Shown here: positions 20,457 through 31,080 of the stretch, piece after piece
Layout of the letters: the number at the start of each line of letters is the position of its first letter
Numbering within the stretch: the first letter of the stretch is position 1
Position numbers and translations under genes: made by a program
The notes under the pieces: model-generated
What the model was told of the DNA's origin: nothing
Database searches by the model: none
The model's input: only the letters and a program-made list of their open reading frames with translations
Assembly (NCBI GenBank): GCA_037953745.1
Contig: JBAKBP010007950.1
Coordinates: 31,279 to 95,278, forward strand
Direction: 5' to 3'
Source of the DNA: Lithodes maja
Taxonomy: Eukaryota; Arthropoda; Malacostraca; Decapoda; Lithodidae
DNA length: 64,000 nucleotides

Positions 20457-23400
20457 GTGCCATAAGAAGGGGCATATTGCGCGCTCTTGTCCGAACACAC
20501 AGTCTACAGCGGTGGTGTCTCTAGTGAGCAACATCGGGGTGTCTTTGAGGTCTTCCGCGTTTGCCCGGGGTAAATCGTCGGTTGCGAAGTCACAGTCGGT
20601 GAAGAAGCATAAGGAGGGCTCGCTACCCGTCCGAGATGCTTTTTGTGGTAATAGGGGACATGGCACTGTGAGGTGGGCTGGTGTGGAACATAGGCTTGAA
20701 TTGTTGCGTGATACGGGTGCCTCCCAGACGTTTCTTAAGAACTTCACTGGTAAGCCTATTAACACAGCTCGGGTTGTAGTGGTTCAAGGCATCAATGCTG
20801 TGCGGTCTTACCCGCTGGTGAGAGTGGAGCTTGTGGTGGATGGTGTGACACGGGAGTTGGATGTTGGGATTGTAGAGAAATTGCCAGTTGAGGGGGTCGA
20901 CCTCCTTCTCGGTAACTACTTTGCGGTGCCTACTTCCGAGGTTCCACTCTTAGTCGTTGCCGAGAGGGCGGCTGACACGAGTAGGGAGGGGCATGAGTGG
21001 CTCGAGAGATGCCAGATGCAGCAGATGGCGTGTGCTGTCACCAGATCTCAGTCCGCTCAGGTGTCACAGCCTAGTACCCAGGTCTCAGACCAGCGGAGGA
21101 AGGGTCGGAAGGAGAAAGTCAAGGCTGGTGGTCGGGTTAAGAGTTTGGACCCAGCGACACTCCTTGGTGACTCGGTACTTGCACCCCTTTGGAGGTCCAG
21201 AGTGGCCCCAGAACCTGTCCCCCCTAGTGACATGGTAGGGCGTGATGGCACTCCGCGACAGAAACGTTCCCAGGTGAAACAGACTAGGCTTGAACAACCC
21301 AGTATCGGGGGTGGCCACAAGTTGCTCCAGGAGCACTTGGACAGGTTGGCACGCTCTGATATACGACGGATGCAACTAGAAGATCCTAGTCTTGAGAGTT
21401 GTGGGAATGGGGCTATTGAACTAGATGAGGACAGGGATGCAAAGCCGGGAGACTTCTTTCGTGTTGATGGCATTCTGTATCGGCGTTTTGTTGATCCCAA
21501 ACGCAATTGGGATGGTGGGGTCGGAGTGGTCGACCAGTTGGTAGTACCTGAAAAGTGCCGTGATAGCCTGTTGGGGTTGGCACACGATGTTCCGCTAGCA
21601 GGGCACTTGGGGGTGACAAAAACGTTGGCCTCGTTGGCAAGGTTGTTCTGGTGGCCGGGCATTAAGTCACAAGTCTCGGCCTGGGTGGCGATGTGTAGCA
21701 CCTGCCAGACGGTGGGTAAGCCGAACCAGATCATACCTAAGGCCCCGTTGCACCCAGTGCTTGCTATCGGTCCTCCCTTCAGCAAGGTTGTTATCGACAT
21801 GGTAGGCCCTCTGCCTCCCACTAGTGCAGGTAACAGATTTTTGCTAACCATCATGGACATCTCCACTCGCTACCCTGATGCATACCCAATGAGAAATGGC
21901 AAGTCTAAAACTGTTGTGCGAAACCTGCTGTTGTATTGCTCAAGATACGGGTACCCGCAGGAAATTCAGTCGGACCAAGGGTCAAATTTCACGTCCACTC
22001 TCTTTAAACAGACTATGCAGCAACATGGGATCAATACGGTTGTCTATTCAGCTTATCACCCAGAGAGTCAAGGGGTGTTGGAAAGATAGCATTCCACCTT
22101 GAAAAGCATGTTGCGGTGCTACTGTTTAGATAATGGCAAGGATTGGGACCTGGGGCTACCGTACGTTTTGTTTGTGGCACGAGAGGTACCTGGTGAGAGC
22201 CTTGGGTTCTGCCCCAACGAGTTTGTTTTCGGGCATCAGGTTAGAGGTCCTCTAAGCATGGTGAGAGATATATGGGAAGGGACTGTGCCGCCATGTTCTC
22301 TACTCAAGTATGTCCTCGAGAGCAGAGACAGGATGCTGAAAAGCCTGGAGTTGGCAGGGAGAAATTTGGTGGGTACTCAGGCCTTGATGAAGGATCGATA
22401 TGACTTAAAAGCAAAGCTCCGGGAGTTTGTGGTAGGACAGGAGGTTTTGGTCTTGTTGCCCTTAGTAGGCCATCCCCTGTCTGCCAAGTATGTCGGTCCT
22501 TACAAGGTCGTGAAGAAGTTATCCGACCTAGAGTACCTTGTGGCTACTCCTGATAGGCGGAAGAAGAATTAGCTCTGTCATGTGAACCTGTTGAAAGAGT
22601 TCGTGAGGCGCCCACCTGAGCAACCTACTGTCCCCGTGCTGGTCTGCAGCAGCCAAGGTGGAGAAGGAGAGGGGGGCAGTGAGGCACAGGTGAAAGAAAG
22701 TTGGGATTGTCATGTCTCGGCGGATCAGTGGGTGGGGAACACGAGTCAGGTGGCTGTGGAAGCGCTTGAGCACCTGCCTGAGCAACAGCGTGCAGCGATC
22801 CAGCACCTGTTCGGTTTATACCCCACTGTTTTGCCGAGCAACCAGGCCTCACAACTCTTGCGGTGCACGATGTCGACATTGGAGACCACCCCCCCTTTAA
22901 ATCAGTGCCCTATCGTGTACCTCCCATTAAACTTCCGGCTTTCCGAGCGGAATTAGGCTACATGTTGGAGAGGGGGCTGATAGAGAAAGGGGCGGTTAGG
23001 TGGACATCTCCCGTCACTCTGCAGCCTAAACCAGACGGCAAGGTCAGGTTTTGCATTGACTTCAGGCGGTTGAACGGCTTAACCCCCACCAATGCCTACC
23101 CTCTTCCCCGCGTAGATGACAGTGTTGACAAGATCGGGTGTGCACGTTACTTGACCAAGGTGGATCTTGTCAAAGGCTACTAGCAGGTGCCGTTGTCGGA
23201 GCGGGCGAAGCAGGTGTGCGGGTTTGTGGTGGATGGGAACACTTACCGTTGCAACGTAATGCCGTATGGGTTGAAGAATGCACCTGCAACCTTCCAATGC
23301 CTGATGAATGAGTTAGTGGCGGAGATCCCTAACTGCACCGTTTATCTAGATGATGTAATAATCTACGATGATGACTTTGAAAGCCATTGCGAGCACATCG

Positions 23401-23752
23401 GGGCATTGTTCAGGAGGCTGAGTGAGGCTCATTTGGTGGTCAATCTGGGCAAATGCAATTTTGTTCGGGCAACTGTGCAGTACTTAGGGTTTGTGGTAGG
23501 GTTAGGCCAGGTGTTCCCCCCCCAAACTAAGATATAGGCTATTAACCAGTTCCCCAGGCCGACCACCAAGTGACAAATCATGAGGTTCTTGGGCATGATA
23601 GGGTATTATCGGAGATTTATCCGCGGATACTCCTCGGTGCTGGCTCCTCTGACTGACCTACTTGCATAGACGAAAAAGTTTGTGTGGGCACCTGAGTGTG
23701 AGAAAGCATTCTCCCTGGTGAAGCATCTTTTGTGCACTCACCCCATACTCAT
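20457..23752 (+). pseudogene. Gypsy-1 pol: protease, integrase, RT (multiple stops)
   Basis: In order: end of zinc knuckle; aspartic protease with LLRDTGASQTF (about 20700); integrase HHCC (HLGVTKT to CSTCQ, 21605-21710); the integrase catalytic triad as VVIDMVG, SDQGSNF and ESQGVLE (21790-22085); a GPY-type tail (YVGPYKVVKK, about 22490); and RT with YLDDVIIY (about 23345). Stops interrupt it at 22087, 22570, 23181, 23535, about 23571 and about 23667, mostly TAG replacing Trp, Gln or Lys. A frameshift lies near 22870. It ends within the RT-RNase H connection. Integrase before RT is the reverse of ordinary Ty3/Gypsy order. Confidence 0.88.
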
Positions 23753-24961
23753 GCTATCTTCATATTAAACGTAAAATAGGCGCATATGAATAAGTAATAA
23801 CGATATTTATTGTAAAATGACGATTATAGGTGGGAATGGAGCCTAATATGTCCCCCAGTTGTCTATCTGTCTAGCTATTGCCTGACGCCGTGATCCCCGA
23901 AGGGGTGGCCACGAACGAACCGCCCCCATGCACCTCTGTCCCCAGTCAGTCGACGCCCCTCCCCCCAACCAGCACCGCCTTTGTTCATATACTTCCTCAC
24001 TCCATCCTTCCACCTCTCATTCGGTCTACCTCTCCCTCTCTGTCCTTCCGCCTCGCTCTCGTACACCCTCTTAGTCATTCTCTCGCTTTCCATAAGTTCC
24101 ATATGGCCGAACCATCTCAAGTTGTTCCTTTTCACACTTTCTAGCACATCTACCTCCACACCACACCTTCTTACTTCTTCATTAGTCTGTCTATCCCTCC
24201 ATGTAACTCTGCACGCACTTCTTAAGTAATTCATTTCCACTGCTCTCACTCTTGGTCTGAGTCTCTCAACAAACGTCCATGCTTCGCTTCCGTAAGTCAG
24301 TGGCGGGATTACCACACTGTCATGCAAGGACTTCTTCACTTCCATACTGACCACCCTATTTCTTGTTACTGCTTTCAGCATTCCTGCAACGCTCTTCCCC
24401 TGTTGTACCCTCTCCCACACTTCTTCATCCATAGTCCCATCTTTACTCAACACACTGCCCAGATACTTAAAAGAGTTGACGATCTCCATAGCCTGACCGT
24501 TCAACTTCACCTCACACTCTGTGATTTCACCCTTTTCGAAGACCATAACCTTGCTCTTCCCCGCATTTACCTTCAAATTCCGTTTTTCGCACACTGTTCC
24601 AAACTCATTTACCAAACCCTGCAGCTCCCATTCATTATCGCTCATCAGAACTGTATCATCCGCAAACAGCAGTATAGGCAGCTTCCACTCATTTCCCTCC
24701 CTGTTCAGCGATACACCAACATCCACTGCTCTTGATAGTATTTCTTTCATGACTCCATCCATATGTACAGTAAAGAACCACGGGGACATCACACACCCCT
24801 GTTTCAAACCAACATTCAGGTCAAAGAACTCGTTCTACTCACTCTCCACACGTACTGCCGCCTTTGCACCCTCATACACACTCTTCACTGCATTCAGCAA
24901 CTTGCCATCTATGCCCAGTTGTGTGGTGTCCATTACACATAACTCACCGTTTTTGGGTTAA
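23753..24961. mobile_element. TTAA-element remnant split by a LINE
   Basis: 23765-23853 matches, inverted, the segment 19440-19530 of the element in Gypsy-1 (both have ATAGGCGCATAT). The other end, 24914-24961, carries GTGTGGTGTCC and ends TTTTTGGGTTAA, comparable to that element's left terminus. The RTE-like LINE copy C sits between them. The left edge against Gypsy-1 is not a clean TTAA, so the piece may be truncated. Confidence 0.5.
23863..24913 (-). mobile_element. RTE-like LINE, copy C, with 9-bp target duplication
   Basis: A 1051-bp 5'-truncated insertion flanked by CCCAGTTGT at 23854-23862 and 24914-24922. On the minus strand it starts in the RT palm (KLLNAVKSVYEG). It has an in-frame TAG near 24835, then an open frame from about 24807 to 23875: KQGCVMSPW, LFADDTVLMSD (catalytic ADD), NLKVNAGKSKVMVF, FKYLGSVLSKDG, YGSEAWTF, WRDRQTNEE, RWFGHMELM. 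It ends in a degenerate GATA tail next to the duplication. It is the longest of three copies of this family and shows that copies A and B belong to the same RT. Non-functional because truncated and stopped. Confidence 0.9.
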
Positions 24962-25350
24962 GAGTAAAAACGTCTGGACACATGGAACTTGAAGCAGTTT
25001 AAGTCATAGGATGAAAGAAAAATAGATTGAGGGAAAATGTTCTGGAGTTTTTTTGTTGAGTGGAAGAAAGATTGGGAAATTCAGTTCACTCTTTGCTTAG
25101 AGATTCGGATAGACTAGGGGTGGGAATGTGCTGCAAGGTGGGTGCCACCTACTCTCTGCAAGGAAATAGGTGTATACTGGAAAATCTCTGAAGAACACTG
25201 ATTATTGTAATAGCGGTAAATGTGGAAATTCTTCTTCGAGATGAATTAAGTAGACTGTAAAATAATAATAACCAAATAATAGAAAGCTTGACCTGGATAT
25301 TGGTGTGTTGTGGTCGATGAGTTTGGTGAAATATGGTGGTGCACAAGGTT
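24962..25350 (-). pseudogene. Decayed LINE L2-family 3' end
   Basis: Minus-strand similarity to the C-terminal end of the CR1/Jockey-like LINE called L2 here (compare 27323-27802 and 59640-61075). The CTGGACACATGGAACTTGAAG block matches 54105-54125, and the translated segment around 25150-25230 echoes the FYRYYNNQCSSE region. Many frame breaks. Confidence 0.55.
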
Positions 25351-25849
25351 AACAATTTGATGATGTAGTTTTGTGACAAGAATAGGTGCGAAAGTAGTTT
25401 GATGGTTAGTGATGAATATAGATGACTTACGACATGATGCGTATGGTGATATATGATCGGTGAATTGGTGGAACTACATGATAAGGTTAGTACTAGGTTG
25501 GTAATGGAATGTAATGAGAGAGAGAGAGAAGTTGGTCTTGTTGTGGTGAGGATTTCAGAGATAGTGGGACTCCCTGCCTAGAATCGCGGGAAGCCCGCTA
25601 TTTTCGTGCATGCGTGGACAGATCTGGAAATATTTACCCCTTTCTTAATTTCCTAAGTATAAAGGAATGATATACTACCCAATATCTAATACAGAACATA
25701 TGTTCTTCCCATTTATACTAAATCATATTATTATGATTCTGAGTCTTACAACCTTATGATTATAACTTAATATTATCCTTAAACCTAGACTGTCTATGCT
25801 CCTACATTAAAAGTATGGAGATATTCCCGCCACCGAGTTTGTCCAATAT
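25351..25849. other. No gene; possible BEL/Pao 3' LTR (minus)
   Basis: AT-rich, with a GA repeat at about 25517-25530 and an inverted-repeat block CGCGGGAAGCCCGC near 25585. Lying just downstream (minus strand) of a BEL/Pao pol end with a purine-rich GGTGGCGGG tract at about 25827-25835, it could contain that element's 3' LTR. No second LTR is present to confirm this. Confidence 0.3.
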
Positions 25850-26330
25850 TTACAACAGCCCAGAGGCTATTTTATCCCACCATGCTTGAGCCGCTTGTCG
25901 ACGAGGACGTCCACTGGGTACATCAACAGGTTGACCATTTGAGGTTGCCACTGTGGGAACGTCTCTGGGCAACGTTACCAAGGGGTCACCCTTGCAATCA
26001 ATATCCCCTTCAAGAGGGTATAAATGGATAGTCGGCCGCGTAAAAATTCCCGACTTGGAGCGAATTTTAGCCACTCTGACCTCTCCATCACGCCCGGGTA
26101 ATAATTCTGTAATACTTCCCAACTTCCAGAAAGTGCTAGGACCGTCATCATGGATGGTGATGACATCAACGACACTTGGCCACCGACAGTTGATTGGTCG
26201 AAGTTTACTCTTATGCGCTTCCCTGAGCGTCACCATATATTTATACTCATTAGACCTGCATCTTCAGATATCCTGCAACAATTTACGGATATCCCGGTAC
26301 CTGGCACATATAACATCTTTGTTGACGTAG
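25850..26330 (-). pseudogene. BEL/Pao pol C-terminal remnant
   Basis: The minus-strand frame 26236-25850 contains VVDVITIHDDGPSTFWKLGSI, then LLPGRDGEVRVAKIRSKSG and RPTIHLYPLE. This is the pattern of the C-terminal domain following integrase in BEL/Pao polyproteins (the DUF5641-type region, with W-K-L-G and GRDGxVR motifs). Upstream minus-strand sequence to about 26330 has a stop and frame changes. Only this tail of the element is present. The Arg/Gln-rich end RPRRQAAQAWWDK would be the polyprotein C-terminus. Confidence 0.7.
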
Positions 26331-26470
26331 TCCAGGTCCCCATACCAACACTGAGGGTGTTGTTGGGGTAGGACCCTCTAGGTCACCCAATGCATAAAAT
26401 AGAGAATGGTCATTAATTGTTGCCTCGATTTCCAGGAGGAGAGTTGTCAACTCCTCTAAATAAATGGCAT

Positions 26471-27894
26471 TCTGAAAAACTTACACTACTCAATTAGTTT
26501 TCCAGAACGCCCCAGCCAGCAATCCCTCAAAAACAAACATAGTGAAGCCATAAAATATTTATCTTCTGATCTAACAACTATTTCCAATTGGGGCAGAGAA
26601 AACCTTGTTGCCTTTAATGCTTCAAAATCTCCACTTTCTCCATCTATCTACCCATCCGGAACTCCCAGAGGACTATCCCTTATCTTTCAACAATACAAAC
26701 TTCAATCCTTCATCTTTTCTCAATATTCTTGGTGTCTCTTTTTCTTCTGCTCTCACTTGGAAGGACCATATTACCAGTCTTGCTAAGGCAGCTTCCCAGA
26801 AGCTGGGTGTGCTCAATTGCCTCAATTTTTTTTTTTTTTTTTTTTTTCTATATTCCATCTACTCCCTCTCGGGCATAGGCTGAGAGCCTGTACATTCCAC
26901 CGCTCAACACGGTGAAGCCCGTGAGGTCTCGTTCCAGTCTGGGGAGTGAGACAAGTGAAGCATCCATTCATGGCTCGAAGCAGCTCCATCTCTGAAGCCG
27001 CTGGTTGCTTCGTTCAAGTGCTTCACTGTCTGACCCTCCGGACTCAGACCCTCACTCTCAGAACGCCACCTATTGACCAGTGAACTCACTAGGCATTGTC
27101 CCCCTGTAGCATATTTTGAATATGGGAATATTCATACAGTGCTATTTAATCAGGGAACAATGAGGGTATTTTTTTGACATTTCGGTGGGCTTTGTGGTAA
27201 TGCACTGATACTAGGTACAGCACAAATTCAATCCCAATAATATCTTCCCATTGACATATCGAGATTTGAACCCGGGTCCACTGGATTACCAATCCAGTGG
27301 CAAGACCACTCCACCACCCCACCTCTTTACCCCTGCACAGCTTCTTGCTCAGTACAGGGGCACAGTGCGTCCTTGTATTGAGTATTGTTCACATGTGTGG
27401 GGTGGATCCTTTCACACCATACTCCTAGGCAAAGTAGAAAGGAAGGCCTTTCGTCTCATTAACTCCCGTCCACTCATCAACCCTCTGCAATCTCTCTCTC
27501 TTCGCCGCAATGTGGCATCTCTCTCGCTATTCTATCGCTACTACAATAATCAGTGTTCTTCAGAGCCCTCCCAGTGTATTCCTGCTCCTCTAAGTAGGGT
27601 ACGTGATACCCGTCTTGCAACACAATCCCACCTCTACTCTGTGCAACTCTCCAACCTAAGAGTGAAATGTTACTCTCAGTCTTTCTTCTATTCAACAGCT
27701 GAGCTCTGGAACTCTCTCCCAGAATCAGTCTTTCCATCTTCCTATGACTTAAATTGCTTCATACTTTGTATGTCCAGGCATTTTGGCTCGAACGTCCCTT
27801 GATCTTGGCCCTGTCACTCTTTCGACTGGGGAAGGCACTCGCTACAGGCAGCTCTGCCTTTTGTCTCCCTCACTCTCATAGAAAAAAAAAAAAA
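26471..27894 (+). mobile_element. CR1/Jockey-like LINE (L2 family), split by a SINE
   Basis: RT fingers-to-C-terminus of a LINE on the plus strand in two pieces, 26471-26825 and 27323-27894, separated by a minus-strand SINE. The first piece has NWGRENLVAFNASK, then after a frameshift NILGVSFSSALTWKDHI and SQKLGVLN. The second has YRGTVRPCIEYCSHVWGG, RRNVASLSLFYRYYNNQ and AELWNSLPESVFPSSYDL. It matches the minus-strand copy at 59640-61075 and the fragment at 54042-54196. The 3' end is CATAG followed by a 14-base A-run (27881-27894). No functional frame. Confidence 0.85.
26826..27322 (-). mobile_element. SINE-E with tRNA-Thr-like head, copy 1
   Basis: On the minus strand it starts with a tRNA-like head (27322-27253) with A-box GGTGGAGTGGTC, a paired anticodon arm CTGGA/TCCAG whose loop TTGGTAA gives anticodon GGT, and B-box GGGTTCAAATC. 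It continues through a body shared with 61188-61718 (GGCTCTCAGCCTATGCCCG) and ends in a poly(A) tail (26826-26847 as T on plus). It lies within the LINE coding sequence. Confidence 0.85.
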
Positions 27895-27907
27895 ATTCAA
27901 TCCCGCC

Positions 27908-28643
27908 TTAAACCCGCTGAGTGCCAGCCAAGTTTGACGGTGTGCTTCTGCCAGTGCCAGAGTTTTTTTTTTTTTTTTTTTTGGCTAAATCTATCAAGTT
28001 GGGAGAGAAAGGAAGGATAATGGTAAACAAAACACTCCCCTTGTCCATTTTCGCCAGAAATCAGGTCCCCGATGGTCCCGAAAGTAGCTGAAAAGACACT
28101 ATAGACTACAGAGACTTTTATGGTATCGGAATGTATGGGTGGGACGGTGGTGGGAGGGTGGTTTTGGGGTTGGTGGGGGGAAGGTAGAAGGGTAATTGAC
28201 TTGTGTTACACATATGAAGCCGATTGGTGGGGTAGTTTCGCCACCACGGATTTTCCTTTTTTTTTCCTTGTTTTCCTTTCTACGCTGGAAGTGGGTGGTG
28301 GGAGGTGGTTGGGGGTGTGGTGGAGGGAAGGCAGAAGGGTAAGTGACTTGTCACACAAATATGGAACCGATTGGTCCAATCGTTTTGCCGCCACAGATTT
28401 TCCTTTTTTTTCCTTCTGACGGGACCGACAGTCAGCGAGTGGGTGGGAGGAGGGATTTGGGATGTTTGTGGTGGGTAGCCAAAAGGGTAAGGTACATGTG
28501 GTAAAAATATGAAAGCCATAGGTGCAGTCGTTTCGCTGCTACGATTTGTTTTCGGCGAGGACGTATATATACGTCCCTGGCACTGGGCGTGACAACACCC
28601 TAGGACGTATATATATATACGTCCCTGGCACTCAGCGGGTTAA
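27908..28643. mobile_element. TTAA-flanked element, family D, copy 1
   Basis: TTAA at 27908-27911 and 28640-28643. Inverted ends are ACCCGCTGAGTGCCAG (left) and CCCGCTGAGTGCCAG (right, reverse complement). The same ends bound 52014-52456. Internally there are three degenerate repeats (28131-28555), and near the right end two palindromes of GACGTATATATACGTC type. A T-run is at about 27962-27982. No transposase frame. Confidence 0.75.
28131..28555 (+). repeat. Three degenerate internal repeats of about 125-150 bp
   Basis: Units begin near 28131, 28283 and 28436. Each runs G-rich (GTGGTGGGAGG-like), AGAAGGGTAA, ACATATGAA/AAATATG, CCGATTGGT-like, TTTCGCCACCACGGATTTT-like. Divergence between units is substantial. 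Confidence 0.6.
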
Positions 28644-29030
28644 TAATGATTATGGCTCTCTCCCAGATAGTGCGAAACCATGGCACTCTCTTACTTATCA
28701 AACCACACTGTCTCCTTGTAAGTGAAGTCTCTCTCTTGCCACGATCTCTATATGAGTCACACACGACCTTGCAACTGGGAGGGGGATATTGGCACTTAAA
28801 ATAAACACATAAACAAGGGAATAAGAAGAAAAATAGGTGATAATTGAGGGGGGGGGGGAAAGGGGGGGATGGGCTTGGACATATGTGGAGGAGTGATAGA
28901 AGGTATGTTAATTTGTTTTGAGTACCAGTTGGATGTTTTGAAAGGATTTGTTTAGGCCTTGGCTCATATGAAGACGCTCGCCTTCGCTCACTACAGACGC
29001 AATAAAGGATGCTCGGCATTCTTGGGTTAA
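28640..29030. mobile_element. TTAA-bounded segment related to the Gypsy-1 insert
   Basis: Shares TTAA 28640-28643 with the preceding element and ends TTGGGTTAA at 29027-29030. The reverse-complement end TTAACCCAAGAATGCC resembles TTAACCTAAGAAGTGC at 19391. AAGGGAATAA, ATAGGTGATAA and TGGAGGAGTGATA match 19778-19860. The left end lacks a matching inverted repeat, so it may be truncated or was invaded at its TTAA by the family D element. Confidence 0.45.
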
Positions 29031-29107
29031 CTTAGCCTATATTTATCGTGAATAGATATGGACTAAAATATATGTTGATCTGTCTTATTCAAGTATCTGG
29101 AATAAAG

Positions 29108-29137
29108 TATTATTATTATTAGTATTAATATTATTAA

Positions 29138-29172
<35 letters not shown>
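29108..29172. repeat. (TTA)n microsatellite
   Basis: About 65 bp of mostly TTA/ATT repeats with a few interruptions near 29120-29140. Confidence 0.9.
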
Positions 29173-29880
29173 GTGGTCCAAGCCCTGGTGGGGATCCCCT
29201 ATTGTAATTGTTAAACTTCAAAATTCTTCCAAATTATTCTTCCACGCCGGTTATTACGCAATTACTCAGGAACACCTTGTTGGATCAGGACCAAACATTG
29301 ACGCAAGGTGCGTTTTTGTATTGGTCAAATTTGATATGCTAAACATAAAAAATGGCGGCCAGACATGTCCGAGTCATCCAGTTTTCCGAAACATTTCAGG
29401 CGTAAATACCGTCTCTCCCACTCATAGGAAATTATTGTGCTTTGGTATTTGGACTCCACTACTAATGCTCCACAAATGTTATAGAAAAGGTCTTGCGTTG
29501 AGCGTGTTTTTTTTCGGCCATCTTGAAAATCCTTGAATTCACTTGCAAATCAATATCTTGAAAAGCCCTTTTTGCGTAGTTGGGTGAGGCTTGCAATTCC
29601 TAACGTGTTGGTAGCAAATATAAATTGGTGGAAATGTTTGGCCGCAGCATTGAATAACTGTCTATTCAGAAATTAAAATTAACATCATACTCTGTATCAA
29701 ACACAACGTTTTCATTCTTCAGTCTCAGCTTCTCTGAATCCCCTAGTTTTGCTAAATAATCCTTGGCCTCATCATTCAGATCCATGCATTTTTAGTATTT
29801 AACTCTCTCAAAAAAGGTTGATTCCCTACGAATTCCAACCTATCAACCAATCATAGACTTGTTGGTAGTGGTTACGTTAC
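29173..29880. other. No gene recognised
   Basis: Moderately AT-rich single-copy-looking sequence. The small plus-strand frame 29321-29536 has no family signature. Confidence 0.4.
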
Positions 29881-29956
29881 TCAAAGTTTTAGGGAGGGGT
29901 GTGACTTTTGACTGTTTGACCTGAGGGTATTTTTTTTTTTTTTTTTTTTTTTTTTA

Positions 29957-31080
29957 AGTGGGGGTGAGAACTTCAATGTTCTCATTCTGCAATCAATGGA
30001 AGCGCTCAGAGAAGTGAGCAAATTGAGTCCCAAGTATCCATCGTACTTGGTCTCTTTGGGATCATAAATCATGAAAGAGTGTTCAGTTCCATGATATGGG
30101 ACAGGGGTACTAACATACAGTGAAAGAGTCTGTCCATAATTTGGGATGATATCATCATTAGCACTCACTAAAACTATTGAAGAAGGTTGGATAAGACCTA
30201 AAGCTTTGCGGTGCTGCTTAAAGAAAGAAAAGAAGAGACATGAACGGGAAGCCCCCGTGTCAATTAAAAGTCGGACTTTCACTCCATTTAGAGTGATCTA
30301 CCTATAGATGGGAAGATATTCTGGATCTGTCCCCTCATGAGCCCCCGCCATTCTAACAACTATTTGTGTATGGGAACGGAATTAAAAATACAGATCATCT
30401 GTAGCTTCCGCTACCGTTTCTGGCTCTTCAACGTTTTTTTCTTCGCTAAAGTCTTCAAATCCTGCAGTTCTATCCTCATTGATCATAGCTATGCGTCTGG
30501 GTATGATCCAGGGAATCTGAGCCCACCAACTAGGTGACCTGGACTTTCTCTTGGTGAGTTCCATGACAAATTTTGTCAATGACACCAAAACACATTGTCC
30601 ATTACATGGTTTCCAGTCAGAGGGGCGAATTCTGGCCTATTCTTCTGCTTTATCACTGGGTCGTGGCGCCACAGGGCCAGCTGAAGGTACTGTAGATGGG
30701 TGAGTAGTGACCCTACTGATGACGGCGATCTTGTCTTGTTCTCTGGTCTTTCTCAGAGCCATGATACGCCTTACCACTGGCTTATCATTCTCGTAATTCT
30801 TGGGCTCTGTGATCGAGAAATGATCTGCTACTGCCAGAGGTAGAATCCTCAGTAGAGCTTCTCATACAATTTTCTTTCTCTGAACTGGGGTCTCGTCAGG
30901 GAAAGCGGTTATGGCCAGTTGATTCAACTGATTTATTGTGGTGTCCAAATCACCTGTATATTTGACTTCGTGAAAATGACGGTCCGCTATTGTTTGGCCA
31001 AGGACTGGGTTGATAGCTACTTTGGTGTAACTCTCAAACTGTTCCCAGGTTAACCCTGGAATATTGTCACGCACATACCC
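29957..31080 (-). pseudogene. Element 4 Gag C-terminal part and aspartic protease
   Basis: Minus strand. From 31080 the Gag continues (TWEQFESYTKVAINPVLGQ) with a stop at about 30862. It reads on in frame through a basic segment (RRIMALRKTREQDKIAVISR), meets another stop near 30640, and later has an acidic segment (GFEDFSEEKNVEEPE, about 30440). After a stop near 30380 comes the protease, 30282-29957: LLIDTGASRSCL (catalytic DTGA), SANDDIIPNYG, and DGYLGLNLL as the conserved C-terminal strand. A T-run replaces what should follow. The stops show that it is inactive. Confidence 0.7.

Larger units (their letters stand above)
15970..23752 (+). mobile_element. Gypsy-1: decayed Gmr1-like Ty3/Gypsy element, 3'-truncated
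   Basis: It has one LTR (to 17741), PBS, gag, and pol in the order protease, integrase, RT, RNase H start. It is cut off at about 23752 just after the RT connection, so no 3' LTR remains. Frames are broken by several frameshifts and stop codons, and a TTAA element (19391-20456) interrupts the gag zinc knuckle. Integrase upstream of RT is the Gmr1-like order. The break lies within about 15 bp of the homologous place where Gypsy-3 entered Gypsy-2, which may be coincidence. Confidence 0.85.

Noticed and set aside
20457..23752. Excess of TAG stops in Gypsy-1 pol as a sign of stop-codon recoding
   Set aside because: Frameshifts and TGA stops are also present and the intact Gypsy-3 needs only the standard code; this is decay.
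27253..27322. Functional tRNA-Thr gene
   Set aside because: It is continuous with a SINE body and poly(A) tail, recurs at 61650-61718 with substitutions, and the acceptor stem is not convincing.
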